Source: Puniceicoccales bacterium (GTDB lineage Bacteria; Verrucomicrobiota; Verrucomicrobiia; Opitutales; JAIRKQ01). From it: DNA of 9,501 bases. The number at the start of each line of letters is the position of its first letter. The first letter of the stretch is position 1. The translations under genes and the position numbers were made by a program. The DNA is taken from assembly GCA_031288455.1 (NCBI GenBank), contig JAITRI010000057.1:1-9501 (forward strand), in the 5' to 3' direction. Below, one piece after another: positions 1 to 5,924 of this stretch. Under the pieces are notes generated by a model. That model was given only the letters and a program-made list of their open reading frames with translations. It had not been told where the DNA came from and did no database searches.

Positions 1-865
1 TGGGTTTTTCGGCGGATATAAGCAATTCCAGGATAGCATCGAGCGGCCTGACTTCCGGGCGAATTTTCAGAGGCAAATAGCGATATTCACCATAAGGCGC
101 ACAAAACAATCGGTGGCAATAGAGTTGCCAAAGCGCAATGAACTGGAAATAGTGTGCAAAATGAGCCACGGGCAGCGGATGGCCTACGACAGCGTAAAGA
201 GCAATCTCGTCGCAAAATTGCACGGGTTCGACGCGTCAAATGCTCGCATGCGCATGAGTATTCTGACGGCAATCACACGCCTGAGACAGGCGGCGTGCGC
301 GCAATTCGTACTGCCGGAAGCGTTGCGCCATGATAATTCCCGGGAATCCCAGAAAATTGACCTGCTGCTGCTGAAGCTGGAAAACATCGCCGTGGAAGGG
401 AAAAAAGCGATCGTTTTCAGTCAATTTTTAGATTTTCTCGGAGAAATACGCCAGCGCATTGGGAAGGAAATCCCAGCAATCCGCATATTTCTTCTGACCG
501 GCGCGACCGTAAATAGAAAATCCATCGTCGATGATTTTCAAAATTCGGACGAAAGCGCCGTAATGCTGATCAGTCTGAAGGCGGGCGGCGTCGGCATAAC
601 ACTGCATGCCGCGGAATATGTTTTCCTGATGGAGCCCTGGTGGAATCCTGCCGTCGAGGAACAGGCCGTGGCGCGCATACACAGAATTGGGCAGAAAAAC
701 ATCACAACGGTGTACCGCATAATCAGCAAAGATTCCATCGAGGAGCGCATGCGAGAAATTCAGTCGTCGAAAAATAAATTGTTTGGGGAATTCATAAAAA
801 CTGGAGTCGACAACATCGCCATGACGAATTTTTATTTGAAAAATTTGGAAACATTGCTGGATTAG
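1..865 (+). CDS. SNF2-family DEAD/DEAH helicase, C-terminal part (5' end outside window)
   Basis: This is the carboxy-terminal 287 residues of a Swi2/Snf2-type ATP-dependent DNA translocase, open from base 2 in frame to a TAG stop. The first visible residues (GGYKQFQDSIERPDF, then FTIRRTKQSVAIELPKR) match the SNF2 segment just before the second RecA-like lobe, so the GTG at 113 is an internal valine codon and not the start. The helicase C-terminal lobe is complete: AIVFSQF near visible residue 136, LLTGAT near 164, SLKAGGVGITL near 191 (motif V), EPWWNPAVE near 212, and QAVARIHRIGQ near 221 (motif VI with the arginine finger). Such proteins remodel protein-DNA complexes in the cytoplasm; the specific role of bacterial members is mostly unknown. 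The next gene begins 4 nt after the stop, which suggests one transcript. The family call is secure. The missing N-terminal lobe prevents any finer placement. Confidence 0.93.
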   Translation, partial: GFFGGYKQFQDSIERPDFRANFQRQIAIFTIRRTKQSVAIELPKRNELEIVCKMSHGQRMAYDSVKSNLVAKLHGFDASNARMRMSILTAITRLRQAACAQFVLPEALRHDNSRESQKIDLLLLKLENIAVEGKKAIVFSQFLDFLGEIRQRIGKEIPAIRIFLLTGATVNRKSIVDDFQNSDESAVMLISLKAGGVGITLHAAEYVFLMEPWWNPAVEEQAVARIHRIGQKNITTVYRIISKDSIEERMREIQSSKNKLFGEFIKTGVDNIAMTNFYLKNLETLLD

Positions 866-869
866 AAGC

Positions 870-1253
870 GTGTCTTCAAAACGATTCAATCGCAACGTGC
901 GCAATCTCATAGCGGCATTCCGTGGATTGCCACCCGAAGAACACGTTTCATTTCCGCGCCGAGAAAAACACATCGGAGCGCTGATGCTGGCGGCCATCAG
1001 AAAGATTGAAATGACGGCCATTACCCCGGAGCAAATAATTCAGGAAAATTGGGCATCAATTGTCGGCGAAAACATTGCCGCCCGCTGCCGTCCGCTGAAA
1101 ATTTTAAGCGGCGATGTTCTGCTGATACACAGCCCAAGTGCGACAATCCGCTCGGAATTGCAGCTGCGGAAATCGAAAATCCTGGAGAATTTGCACCGCC
1201 ATCCGCGCTGCGAGAAAATTTCCGATATTCGCTTCTCCGGTGTCATTTCCTGA
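870..1253 (+). CDS. dciA: DciA-like (DUF721) replicative helicase-loading protein
   Basis: A 127-residue protein starting at GTG, 4 nt after the upstream helicase stop. The first 45 residues are basic (MSSKRFNRNVRN, FPRREKH). Residues 58-108 carry the DUF721/DciA core pattern: W61, IVG at 64-66, a proline at 75, a turn with GDVLLIHSPS at 81-90, and SELQLRKSKIL at 95-105. DciA proteins help load the replicative helicase DnaB in bacteria that lack DnaC or DnaI loaders (established for the family). The length fits small DUF721 members. The ribosome-binding site is weak (TTAGAAGC just upstream), consistent with translational coupling to the helicase gene. No rival function is apparent. The symbol is a family-level assignment because DUF721 proteins diverge widely. 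Confidence 0.78.
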   Translation: MSSKRFNRNVRNLIAAFRGLPPEEHVSFPRREKHIGALMLAAIRKIEMTAITPEQIIQENWASIVGENIAARCRPLKILSGDVLLIHSPSATIRSELQLRKSKILENLHRHPRCEKISDIRFSGVIS

Positions 1254-1349
1254 GCCAAAATTAACCAAACATTTCCATAATCCCGCGACCGAATGTACGC
1301 TTTTTGCGCAGAACGATTAAATTGTGTTGTAAACGTCGATTTCAAGTGT

Positions 1350-1360
1350 AGAGATTCTCT
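1350..1360. repeat. Short inverted repeat just upstream of metG
   Basis: The 113-bp gap between the dciA-like gene and metG contains AGAGA-T-TCTCT, a perfect 5-bp inverted repeat ending 6 nt before the metG ATG, where a Shine-Dalgarno sequence would normally lie. No convincing promoter, terminator or tRNA-like leader was found in the gap. The nearest -35/-10 pairs match the consensus poorly. The repeat may be chance. Confidence 0.25.
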
Positions 1361-1366
1361 GAAACA

Positions 1367-2899
1367 ATGAAAAAATTGTACATTACGACCGCCATAGACT
1401 ATGCCAATGGTAAACCTCACATAGGGCATGCCTACGAGAAAATTTTGTCGGACGCAATCGCTCGAATGTTTAGGATGCAGGGGCGCGATGTGCAATTCAT
1501 GACCGGGCTCGATGAGCACGGCCAGAAAGTTAGTCAATCCGCCGAACGCGCAGGAGTTCCGGAGCAGACGCATTGCGATGGCATCGCGCAGGATTTTAAG
1601 GATTTGTGCGAAAAATTGAACATTTCCTACGACAGATATATCCGCACGACGGAGCAGGAACACAAGCGTGTGGTGCGCGAATGCCTGCAGAAGTTGCATG
1701 ACGCCGGTGATATATATAAGGCGGATTACACGGGCCTATACAGCAAAACTGCTGAGCGATTTGTTCTTGAAAAGGACAAGGTCGATGGAAAATGGCCATC
1801 CGACTACGGAGAGGTTGTGGAGATATCCGAGACAAATTATTTCTTCCGGCTGGCAAAATATCAGCAATGGTTGCTGGAATATGTGGAATCGCACCGCGAT
1901 TTCGTATTCCCCGAATTCAGAGCCAAGCAGGTGTTGGAATTTCTAAGGGAGCCCATAAATGATCTGTGCATTTCACGGCCAAAAAGTAGGCTGTCCTGGG
2001 GCATAGAGTTGCCATTTGACTCGAACTATGTCACCTACGTTTGGTTTGATGCGCTCGTGAATTACATAACTGGCGCGCACTACACGCACGACGATTTTCA
2101 CGACTATTGGCCCGCCAACTACCACGTCATCGGCAAGGATATTCTTGTGCCGGCGCATTCGATATATTGGCCCATCATATTGCACGCGCTGGGCATTGAA
2201 CCGCCGAAGACTCTGCTGACTCACGGCTGGTGGCTGGTGTCCGGCGAAAAGATGTCAAAGAGTTTCGGCAATGTCGTAAATCCACTGGAGTTCGCTGAGA
2301 AATTTGGAGCGGATGCGTTCAGGTATTACCTGATGCGCGAGATGACAGTCGGGCAGGACTGCAATTTTTCTCCCGATAGGTTTGCCGTTCGCTACGGCAG
2401 TGATCTGGCGAATAATCTTGGAAATCTGGTCAGTCGGCTGCTCAACATGGCGCACAGGTACTGCGACGGAACCGTGCGAAAGGTGACAATTCACGAGTCT
2501 CCGGAGATGAATCTGCAGAAGCTGTGGCAGCCAGCGATTCCAGAAATAATCTCTCTGTGCAACGAATTTGCATTCCACGCAGCTCTTGAAAAATTATTCC
2601 AGTGCGTGAGCGCCATCAACACGTATATGGAGGAGCGCGCACCGTGGAAACTAGCAAAATCGAACGACGCATCCGATGCGCAGCGCATTGACACTACGAT
2701 CGCGATCGCAGCAGAATTCGTCAGGATTGCGGCCGTTCTTCTTATGCCAACAATGCCATCCATCGCCGAACGGATATTATCCGCTCTCGGCTACGGTGGG
2801 GAATTGAACTGGACAACCGCCGTTGAATTCGGAGATTCGCTCGCGGGAAATGTCGTATCCGATGGAATGATCCTCTTCCCAAAAATTGATGGTGAATGA
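1367..2899 (+). CDS. metG: Methionine--tRNA ligase (methionyl-tRNA synthetase)
   Basis: A class Ia aminoacyl-tRNA synthetase of 510 residues that charges tRNA-Met with methionine using ATP in the cytoplasm. Diagnostic signatures: YITTAIDYANGKPHIGHAYEK at 5-25 with the HIGH box at 18-21, FMTGLDEHGQKV at 44-55, YVWFDALVNY near 224-233, VIGKDIL near 254-260, and KMSKS at 295-299 followed by FGNVV. The helical anticodon-binding domain fills roughly 330-480 (ERAPWKLAK at 423-431). The connective-peptide insert near 118-140 (YTGLYSKTAERF) has no cysteine knuckle, so this is a form without the usual zinc ligands. The protein ends without the extra C-terminal tRNA-binding domain seen in longer MetG proteins. 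The ATG has no clear Shine-Dalgarno sequence. The TGA stop overlaps the next gene's ATG (ATGA). Wording around ETNYFF and EPINDLCISRP resembles verrucomicrobial enzymes from memory. Confidence 0.97.
   Translation: MKKLYITTAIDYANGKPHIGHAYEKILSDAIARMFRMQGRDVQFMTGLDEHGQKVSQSAERAGVPEQTHCDGIAQDFKDLCEKLNISYDRYIRTTEQEHKRVVRECLQKLHDAGDIYKADYTGLYSKTAERFVLEKDKVDGKWPSDYGEVVEISETNYFFRLAKYQQWLLEYVESHRDFVFPEFRAKQVLEFLREPINDLCISRPKSRLSWGIELPFDSNYVTYVWFDALVNYITGAHYTHDDFHDYWPANYHVIGKDILVPAHSIYWPIILHALGIEPPKTLLTHGWWLVSGEKMSKSFGNVVNPLEFAEKFGADAFRYYLMREMTVGQDCNFSPDRFAVRYGSDLANNLGNLVSRLLNMAHRYCDGTVRKVTIHESPEMNLQKLWQPAIPEIISLCNEFAFHAALEKLFQCVSAINTYMEERAPWKLAKSNDASDAQRIDTTIAIAAEFVRIAAVLLMPTMPSIAERILSALGYGGELNWTTAVEFGDSLAGNVVSDGMILFPKIDGE
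2702..2709. repeat. GCGATCGC octamer (HIP1-type palindrome), one of four copies
   Basis: The 8-bp palindrome GCGATCGC occurs exactly at 2702-2709 (metG), 3232-3239 (acyltransferase), 7092-7099 and 9204-9211 (both nifJ). It is the sequence of the HIP1 element known from many cyanobacterial genomes. In metG and the acyltransferase gene it is read as x-GCG-ATC-GC; in nifJ (minus strand) it is read as CGA-TCG. It is therefore not one peptide motif repeated. Confidence 0.8.
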
Positions 2900-3573
2900 C
2901 AAAACCGCATAAGGAGCAAACCCTGGAAAAGTGGTGGCAGCGCGCCACCGCTGCGATAATGGGCCATTTGCTGAAATTATATTGCGCGACGCTGCGCTTT
3001 AGGAGCTCTCCAAAAATGCGAGACACGCTAGGGTGTGCGCGGCGGAATACAATATTTGCATTTTGGCACGGCAATCTGTTCGCATCCCACCTGCTTCGCA
3101 AACTCACGGCAAAAACAAGTCCAATGTATGGCCTCATCAGTCCCTCCCGCGATGGGGCATGGCTATCGGCGGTATTTGACGCACTCAATGTGCACGCAAT
3201 ACGCGGATCAAGCGGCCGCAACGGACTATCGGCGATCGCCGAAACTGTGCAGAAATTGCGCGAAGGGGCGCTGATCGCGATCACTCCCGATGGGCCGCGT
3301 GGCCCGATGCACCGCGTAAAGTCAGGGTTTGCCATGATAGCGCAGCGGGCGCAAGCGGATGTGATAATCATCGCACTGAAATATTTTCGCTGCATCGCGC
3401 TATCCTCGTGGGATAGGTTCAAAATCCCGCTGCCGTTTTCGAAAGTGCACGCCGATTGTAAAATGCTGCGCTGCGACTGTTTCGAACACATGTCGGCGGA
3501 GGAGATGACGGAAATGCTCAATGCGGAAATGAATGATCTACAGAAATCGATGGATGCGCGCTCCGACTTTTGA
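2896..3573 (+). CDS. DUF374 lysophospholipid acyltransferase-family protein
   Basis: A 225-residue protein of the DUF374 group, a branch of the glycerolipid/lipid A acyltransferase superfamily, expected at the inner membrane. Family motifs run in order: FAFWHGNLFASH at 54-65 with the putative catalytic histidine at 58, SPSRDGAWL at 82-90, AIRGSSGRNG at 101-110, and TPDGPRGPMHRVKSGFA at 130-146 (the glycine-rich substrate site). The N-terminal stretch near 18-34 is moderately hydrophobic and may associate with the membrane. In well-studied genomes DUF374 genes often lie near lipid A/Kdo genes, but the acceptor here cannot be read from sequence. The ATG overlaps the metG stop as ATGA, implying translational coupling. 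The last 56 bp are shared with the convergent lipoprotein gene. The family call is strong; the substrate is unknown. Confidence 0.88.
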   Translation: MTKPHKEQTLEKWWQRATAAIMGHLLKLYCATLRFRSSPKMRDTLGCARRNTIFAFWHGNLFASHLLRKLTAKTSPMYGLISPSRDGAWLSAVFDALNVHAIRGSSGRNGLSAIAETVQKLREGALIAITPDGPRGPMHRVKSGFAMIAQRAQADVIIIALKYFRCIALSSWDRFKIPLPFSKVHADCKMLRCDCFEHMSAEEMTEMLNAEMNDLQKSMDARSDF

Positions 3574-4225
3574 TGGACGTTTTCCCGGAAACCTTCGCAG
3601 TGAGTTGCATTCTTTCAATTTCCTTCGCCATGTCATCCGCCAATTCCAACAGCACGATTTTCATCGTTGACACGATGCTTTCATAGGAGGCATCATTTTG
3701 GACTTCCTTCATCCCAATATACCTGCGCAGCAGCACCTGTTCGCGACCGCTGTAGTCGAACAGTGACCAGCTGCATTTTAGTACTACTCTCCCCTCCTCC
3801 GCGTTGCATATTATGTCATCGAAATCGACGGACAGTCTGTAGTCGCTGGTCATCGTGTTGCCGACCGCGCGCATCGATGACACTATCATCGCGGAATCCT
3901 TCATTGCCATCGACAACCTGTCCTGCAATATCCTTATGCAGGCATCTTCAAATGGTTCCGCCCACCGGTGGATATCGGAGAAAATTATCACGTTGCCAGT
4001 GCCCTTCGTCGCAATGTATGGACAGTCGGCGTAGGCGGGAATTTCGTCGATTAGCAGATTGATGACGATGCGCTTGGTGGTTTCATCCTGCACTTTTTCC
4101 ACATTTGCGCTGTGATCTCCGAGAGTGTGAAAGATGGCATTGTCCTTCTGCGGAGTAAACATTGAACATCCGCACAGCAGTGCCGCGTAGAGCATTAAAA
4201 TTTTACACATTGCACCATTTTTCAC
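3518..4225 (-). CDS. ABC-type transport auxiliary lipoprotein (PqiC / DUF330-like)
   Basis: A 235-residue lipoprotein partner of MCE-type lipid transport. The N-terminus (MCKILMLYAALLCGC) is a lipoprotein signal: the lipobox residues L17, C18, G19 precede lipidated C20, with no charged residue in the six before. Serine follows the cysteine, so outer-membrane sorting would be expected by E. coli rules. Residues 51-105 hold the ABC_trans_aux pattern: RIVINLLIDEIPAYADCPYI, then DIHRWAEPFEDACIRILQDR with the conserved RWAEP at 87-91. The GTG start is chosen because its GTGA overlaps the stop of the upstream MCE gene and GGAAAGG lies 4 nt ahead; an ATG five codons later is the alternative. The C-terminal residues from about 217 (SIKSRSAHPSIS onward) are encoded antisense to the convergent acyltransferase gene and look like an unconserved extension. 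The family is likely from both sequence and neighbour. Confidence 0.82.
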   Translation of the reverse strand: MKNGAMCKILMLYAALLCGCSMFTPQKDNAIFHTLGDHSANVEKVQDETTKRIVINLLIDEIPAYADCPYIATKGTGNVIIFSDIHRWAEPFEDACIRILQDRLSMAMKDSAMIVSSMRAVGNTMTSDYRLSVDFDDIICNAEEGRVVLKCSWSLFDYSGREQVLLRRYIGMKEVQNDASYESIVSTMKIVLLELADDMAKEIERMQLTAKVSGKTSIKSRSAHPSISVDHSFPH

Positions 4226-5019
4226 GTTGCCTTTCCCGCCACCAGAGCGTTTGGATTTCTTTCCAAGTACACCAAAAGTACGCGGAGCGCCCTCAACATT
4301 TTCGCAAGCTGATGCAGAGAATTGTCGATCCCCTGCCGCGTATTAGAGTCGAATGCTAGCACGTCGGATATGGCATCCATCGCCCTATTCATGGCGTCAA
4401 AATTGAGATTTTTTACTTTGTCCGCAATGCCATTCAGCATCGCAACTGCGCCTTTGGAAATCTTTTCAAACTCCACCTTTGACATTTTTTTCATTATCAC
4501 GTCGAAACTCGCCATGAGCTCATCCAAATCCGTCGCAACGGATGGCATTTGCTGGTATCTCAAATCGATTTCTCTGGAAAATCTCGTCTGGTGATTTTTA
4601 TAGTAATCCAGTCCAACGTATAATTTTCCCGTCAAAATGCTCTCCATCGACAATTTCGCCGCAAGCCCACGGCCAATTTGTTCCGTATAGAACATCCTGT
4701 AGTCGCTGACGCGCATGCGATTCCCGCTCACCGTTTTGAACAAATTCGCGTTGATGTTGAACACGACAGCTGGCATCGCCTCGTCCAGCTCATTGTCGTA
4801 TATCATCTCTATGGACTCCACCGTTCCGATGCGCACGCCTTTGAATTTCACCGGTGCTCCGATGTCAAGACCATTCAGCGACGTGTCGAAGAATGCGTAG
4901 AATGTCATTTTCCTTGAGAAAAAATTGCCAGACGAAAACGTCAAAATAGCAACCACAAACAGCAGCACTGCCATTACGACGAATATGCTCATCAGTGGAA
5001 TATTGGCTTTCCTTGACAC
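4222..5019 (-). CDS. mlaD: MlaD-family MCE-domain protein (phospholipid transport)
   Basis: A 265-residue inner-membrane-anchored periplasmic protein. Residues 9-28 form one transmembrane segment (LMSIFVVMAVLLFVVAILTF). A single MCE domain follows at about 38-142, with the hallmark SLNGLDIGAPVKFKGVRIGTV at 47-67 and GKLYVGLDY at 131-139. Then come MPSVATDLDELMA (158-170), a helical region, and the C-terminal YLERNPNALVAGK often seen in MCE proteins. MCE proteins form hexameric rings that conduct lipids between inner and outer membranes (family knowledge). One MCE domain makes it MlaD-like and not PqiB-like, which has three; the symbol is used at family level. GTG start: GAGAGG lies 9 nt upstream and AGGAAG directly abuts it. 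The lipoprotein gene overlaps its stop by 4 nt. No MlaE permease or MlaF ATPase is adjacent. Confidence 0.88.
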   Translation of the reverse strand: MSRKANIPLMSIFVVMAVLLFVVAILTFSSGNFFSRKMTFYAFFDTSLNGLDIGAPVKFKGVRIGTVESIEMIYDNELDEAMPAVVFNINANLFKTVSGNRMRVSDYRMFYTEQIGRGLAAKLSMESILTGKLYVGLDYYKNHQTRFSREIDLRYQQMPSVATDLDELMASFDVIMKKMSKVEFEKISKGAVAMLNGIADKVKNLNFDAMNRAMDAISDVLAFDSNTRQGIDNSLHQLAKMLRALRVLLVYLERNPNALVAGKAT

Positions 5020-5051
5020 CTTCCTATACCTCTCGTCGGAGGCTAAGTAAT

Positions 5052-5080
5052 TTTTCCAAAAATTCTAGTTTTTTTGAAAA
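5052..5080. repeat. AT-rich imperfect inverted repeat in the 123-bp gap before mlaD
   Basis: On the minus strand TTTTC, a mismatch, and AAAAA can pair with TTTTT, a mismatch, and GAAAA across a 7-nt loop (ACTAGAA). It lies between the stop of the hypothetical gene (5143) and the mlaD GTG (5019). It could be a weak terminator or just AT-rich spacer; there is no clean T-tract on the minus strand. No good promoter for mlaD was found here. Confidence 0.25.
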
Positions 5081-5142
5081 TTTTGATGTACATTTTAACT
5101 GCAATCCGATGGCACTGCAGCACTTCATTCGCCACGCGTGTA

Positions 5143-5670
5143 CTATTGCTCATCGACGGGCCGCTTTGCTGCATCGATCGCCGTTTCCTTGAACGCGCAA
5201 GCTAAAATCCCGATGCCAAAGGAAGACATTGAAACTCCCATTTCCGTCACCGTATCACCATCATTTGGAATGAAATGTCCACCAATGGCACATCCAACAC
5301 CAATCCCCAGCAGCCCAAATCCGGTACAGATCTGTAAAATTTTTATTTTTCGCACATTCTCCGCGGCATGTTTGCTCAACTTGCGCCGCTTGTGAACCAC
5401 TTCACACTCCACCTCCGAAGCGCTGCGCACAGCGAGTGCATTTTGTACAGTTTTATTTTGTATGTGCGCGCACTTGAACTGCTGCGCACGAAAATCATTC
5501 ACATTTTTGATGTGCTGAGAATTGTCCGGTTGCGGCGTTTGATATCCATATATTTCTGTTGTTCCAGTGTCATCAGTCTGATATCCATACACGTCCATTT
5601 TTCCAGTGCCATCAACGTCGCCAAACAGATGTCCTACACCGGTATATCCCTCAACATATTGTTCCATCAT
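5143..5670 (-). CDS. Hypothetical protein with YGYQT repeat and two hydrophobic segments
   Basis: I do not recognise this family. Residues 1-50 are acidic and glycine-rich, with two near-identical units, MDVYGYQT (25-32) and EIYGYQT (39-45), separated by DDTGTT. Residues 51-110 are polar and end in a basic patch (HKRRKLSKHAAENVRKIK). A glycine-rich hydrophobic segment spans about 111-134 (ILQICTGFGLLGIGVGCAIG, then GHFI), a short polar loop follows (PNDGDTVTEM), and a second hydrophobic stretch lies at about 145-160 (VSMSSFGIGILACAF). The tail is short and charged. It is probably a membrane hairpin protein. Start choice: tandem ATGs at 5670 and 5667 follow GGAGG. The longer TTG start at 5709 lies upstream of the predicted transcription start. 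It is co-directional with mlaD (123-bp gap), so co-transcription is possible. The arrangement loosely recalls bilobed inclusion-membrane proteins, but that is only a shape analogy. Confidence 0.7.
   Translation of the reverse strand: MMEQYVEGYTGVGHLFGDVDGTGKMDVYGYQTDDTGTTEIYGYQTPQPDNSQHIKNVNDFRAQQFKCAHIQNKTVQNALAVRSASEVECEVVHKRRKLSKHAAENVRKIKILQICTGFGLLGIGVGCAIGGHFIPNDGDTVTEMGVSMSSFGIGILACAFKETAIDAAKRPVDEQ
5536..5592 (-). repeat. Two-copy direct repeat encoding (V/I)YGYQT
   Basis: The 11-nt word TATGGATATCA occurs twice in the same frame of the hypothetical gene (copies within 5575-5592 and 5536-5553, 39 bp apart, i.e. 13 residues). The surrounding residues also resemble each other: DGTGKMDVYGYQT against DTGTTEIYGYQT. 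This indicates a tandem-duplicated unit of about 13-15 residues. Confidence 0.75.
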
Positions 5671-5672
5671 TG

Positions 5673-5677
5673 CCTCC
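5673..5677 (-). promoter_or_regulatory. Strong Shine-Dalgarno sequence deciding the start of the hypothetical gene
   Basis: GGAGG on the minus strand lies 2 nt before the first and 5 nt before the second of two adjacent ATG codons. The second spacing is closer to optimal, so translation may begin at 5667. This is one of the clearest ribosome-binding sites in the window. Confidence 0.7.
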
Positions 5678-5688
5678 AGTCTACGAGG

Positions 5689-5716
5689 AGTATATGGGGA
5701 AATACGCAAGTGTCAA
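5689..5716 (-). promoter_or_regulatory. Near-consensus sigma-70 promoter of the hypothetical gene
   Basis: On the minus strand TTGACA (5716-5711) is a perfect -35 box. A 16-nt spacer leads to TATACT (5694-5689), a 5-of-6 match to the -10 box. Transcription would begin near 5682, leaving a leader of about 12 nt that contains the GGAGG site. The position agrees with the ATG start and rules out the upstream TTG. Confidence 0.72.
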
Positions 5717-5734
5717 TGTTTAATTCGTAAAATC

Positions 5735-5753
5735 GCAAATATTTACAATTTGC
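5735..5753 (-). terminator. Weak terminator-like hairpin
   Basis: GCAAAT and ATTTGC form a perfect 6-bp inverted repeat around a 7-nt loop, followed on the minus strand by GATTTTA. It lies between the end of the upstream broken ORF (5784) and the downstream promoter (5716), where a terminator would make sense. The stem is short and AT-rich and the T-run has only four bases, so this is tentative. A second small hairpin, GCCC-ATT-GGGC, sits at about 5772-5782 without a T-run. Confidence 0.25.
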
Positions 5754-5783
5754 CACCATGTCGCTGATGTCGCCCAATGGGCA

Positions 5784-5906
5784 TCATTTTTGATCCGTCA
5801 CAAAATTTCCTGCGGGTGTCATGGCGAGTGCCACAATGGCGAATATGGGAAACAATTTGCCAATTGGATTGCGCGGTCTCTGATTTGCGGATGTTTTGGG
5901 CTCCAT
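5784..5906 (-). other. Possible 40-residue small membrane ORF, or continuation of the interrupted upstream ORF
   Basis: The ATG at 5906 opens a 40-residue frame with a polar, basic N-terminus (MEPKTSANQRPRNPIGK), one hydrophobic segment (LFPIFAIVALAM) and a short tail (TPAGNFVTDQK), ending at TGA. It has no Shine-Dalgarno sequence. It lies in exactly the same frame as the 85-residue ORF that ends at the TGA at 5927-5925, with no stop in between. It may therefore be the C-terminal part of one gene cut by a nonsense codon and not an independent gene. Confidence 0.22.
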
Positions 5907-5924
5907 TTCGCAGCATGCGGCGGA

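Noticed and set aside
113..865. GTG at 113 as the start of the SNF2-type gene
   Set aside because: The frame is open to base 2 and the residues upstream (FGGYKQF, FTIRRTKQS) are conserved SNF2 sequence, so the gene simply continues out of the window.
2688..2693. TTGACA inside metG as a promoter for the acyltransferase gene
   Set aside because: No -10-like hexamer occurs 16-18 nt downstream, and the gene overlaps metG, indicating co-translation.
5143..5709. Longer version of the hypothetical protein starting at TTG 5709
   Set aside because: That TTG lies inside the predicted promoter, upstream of the expected transcription start, whereas tandem ATGs at 5670/5667 follow a GGAGG site.
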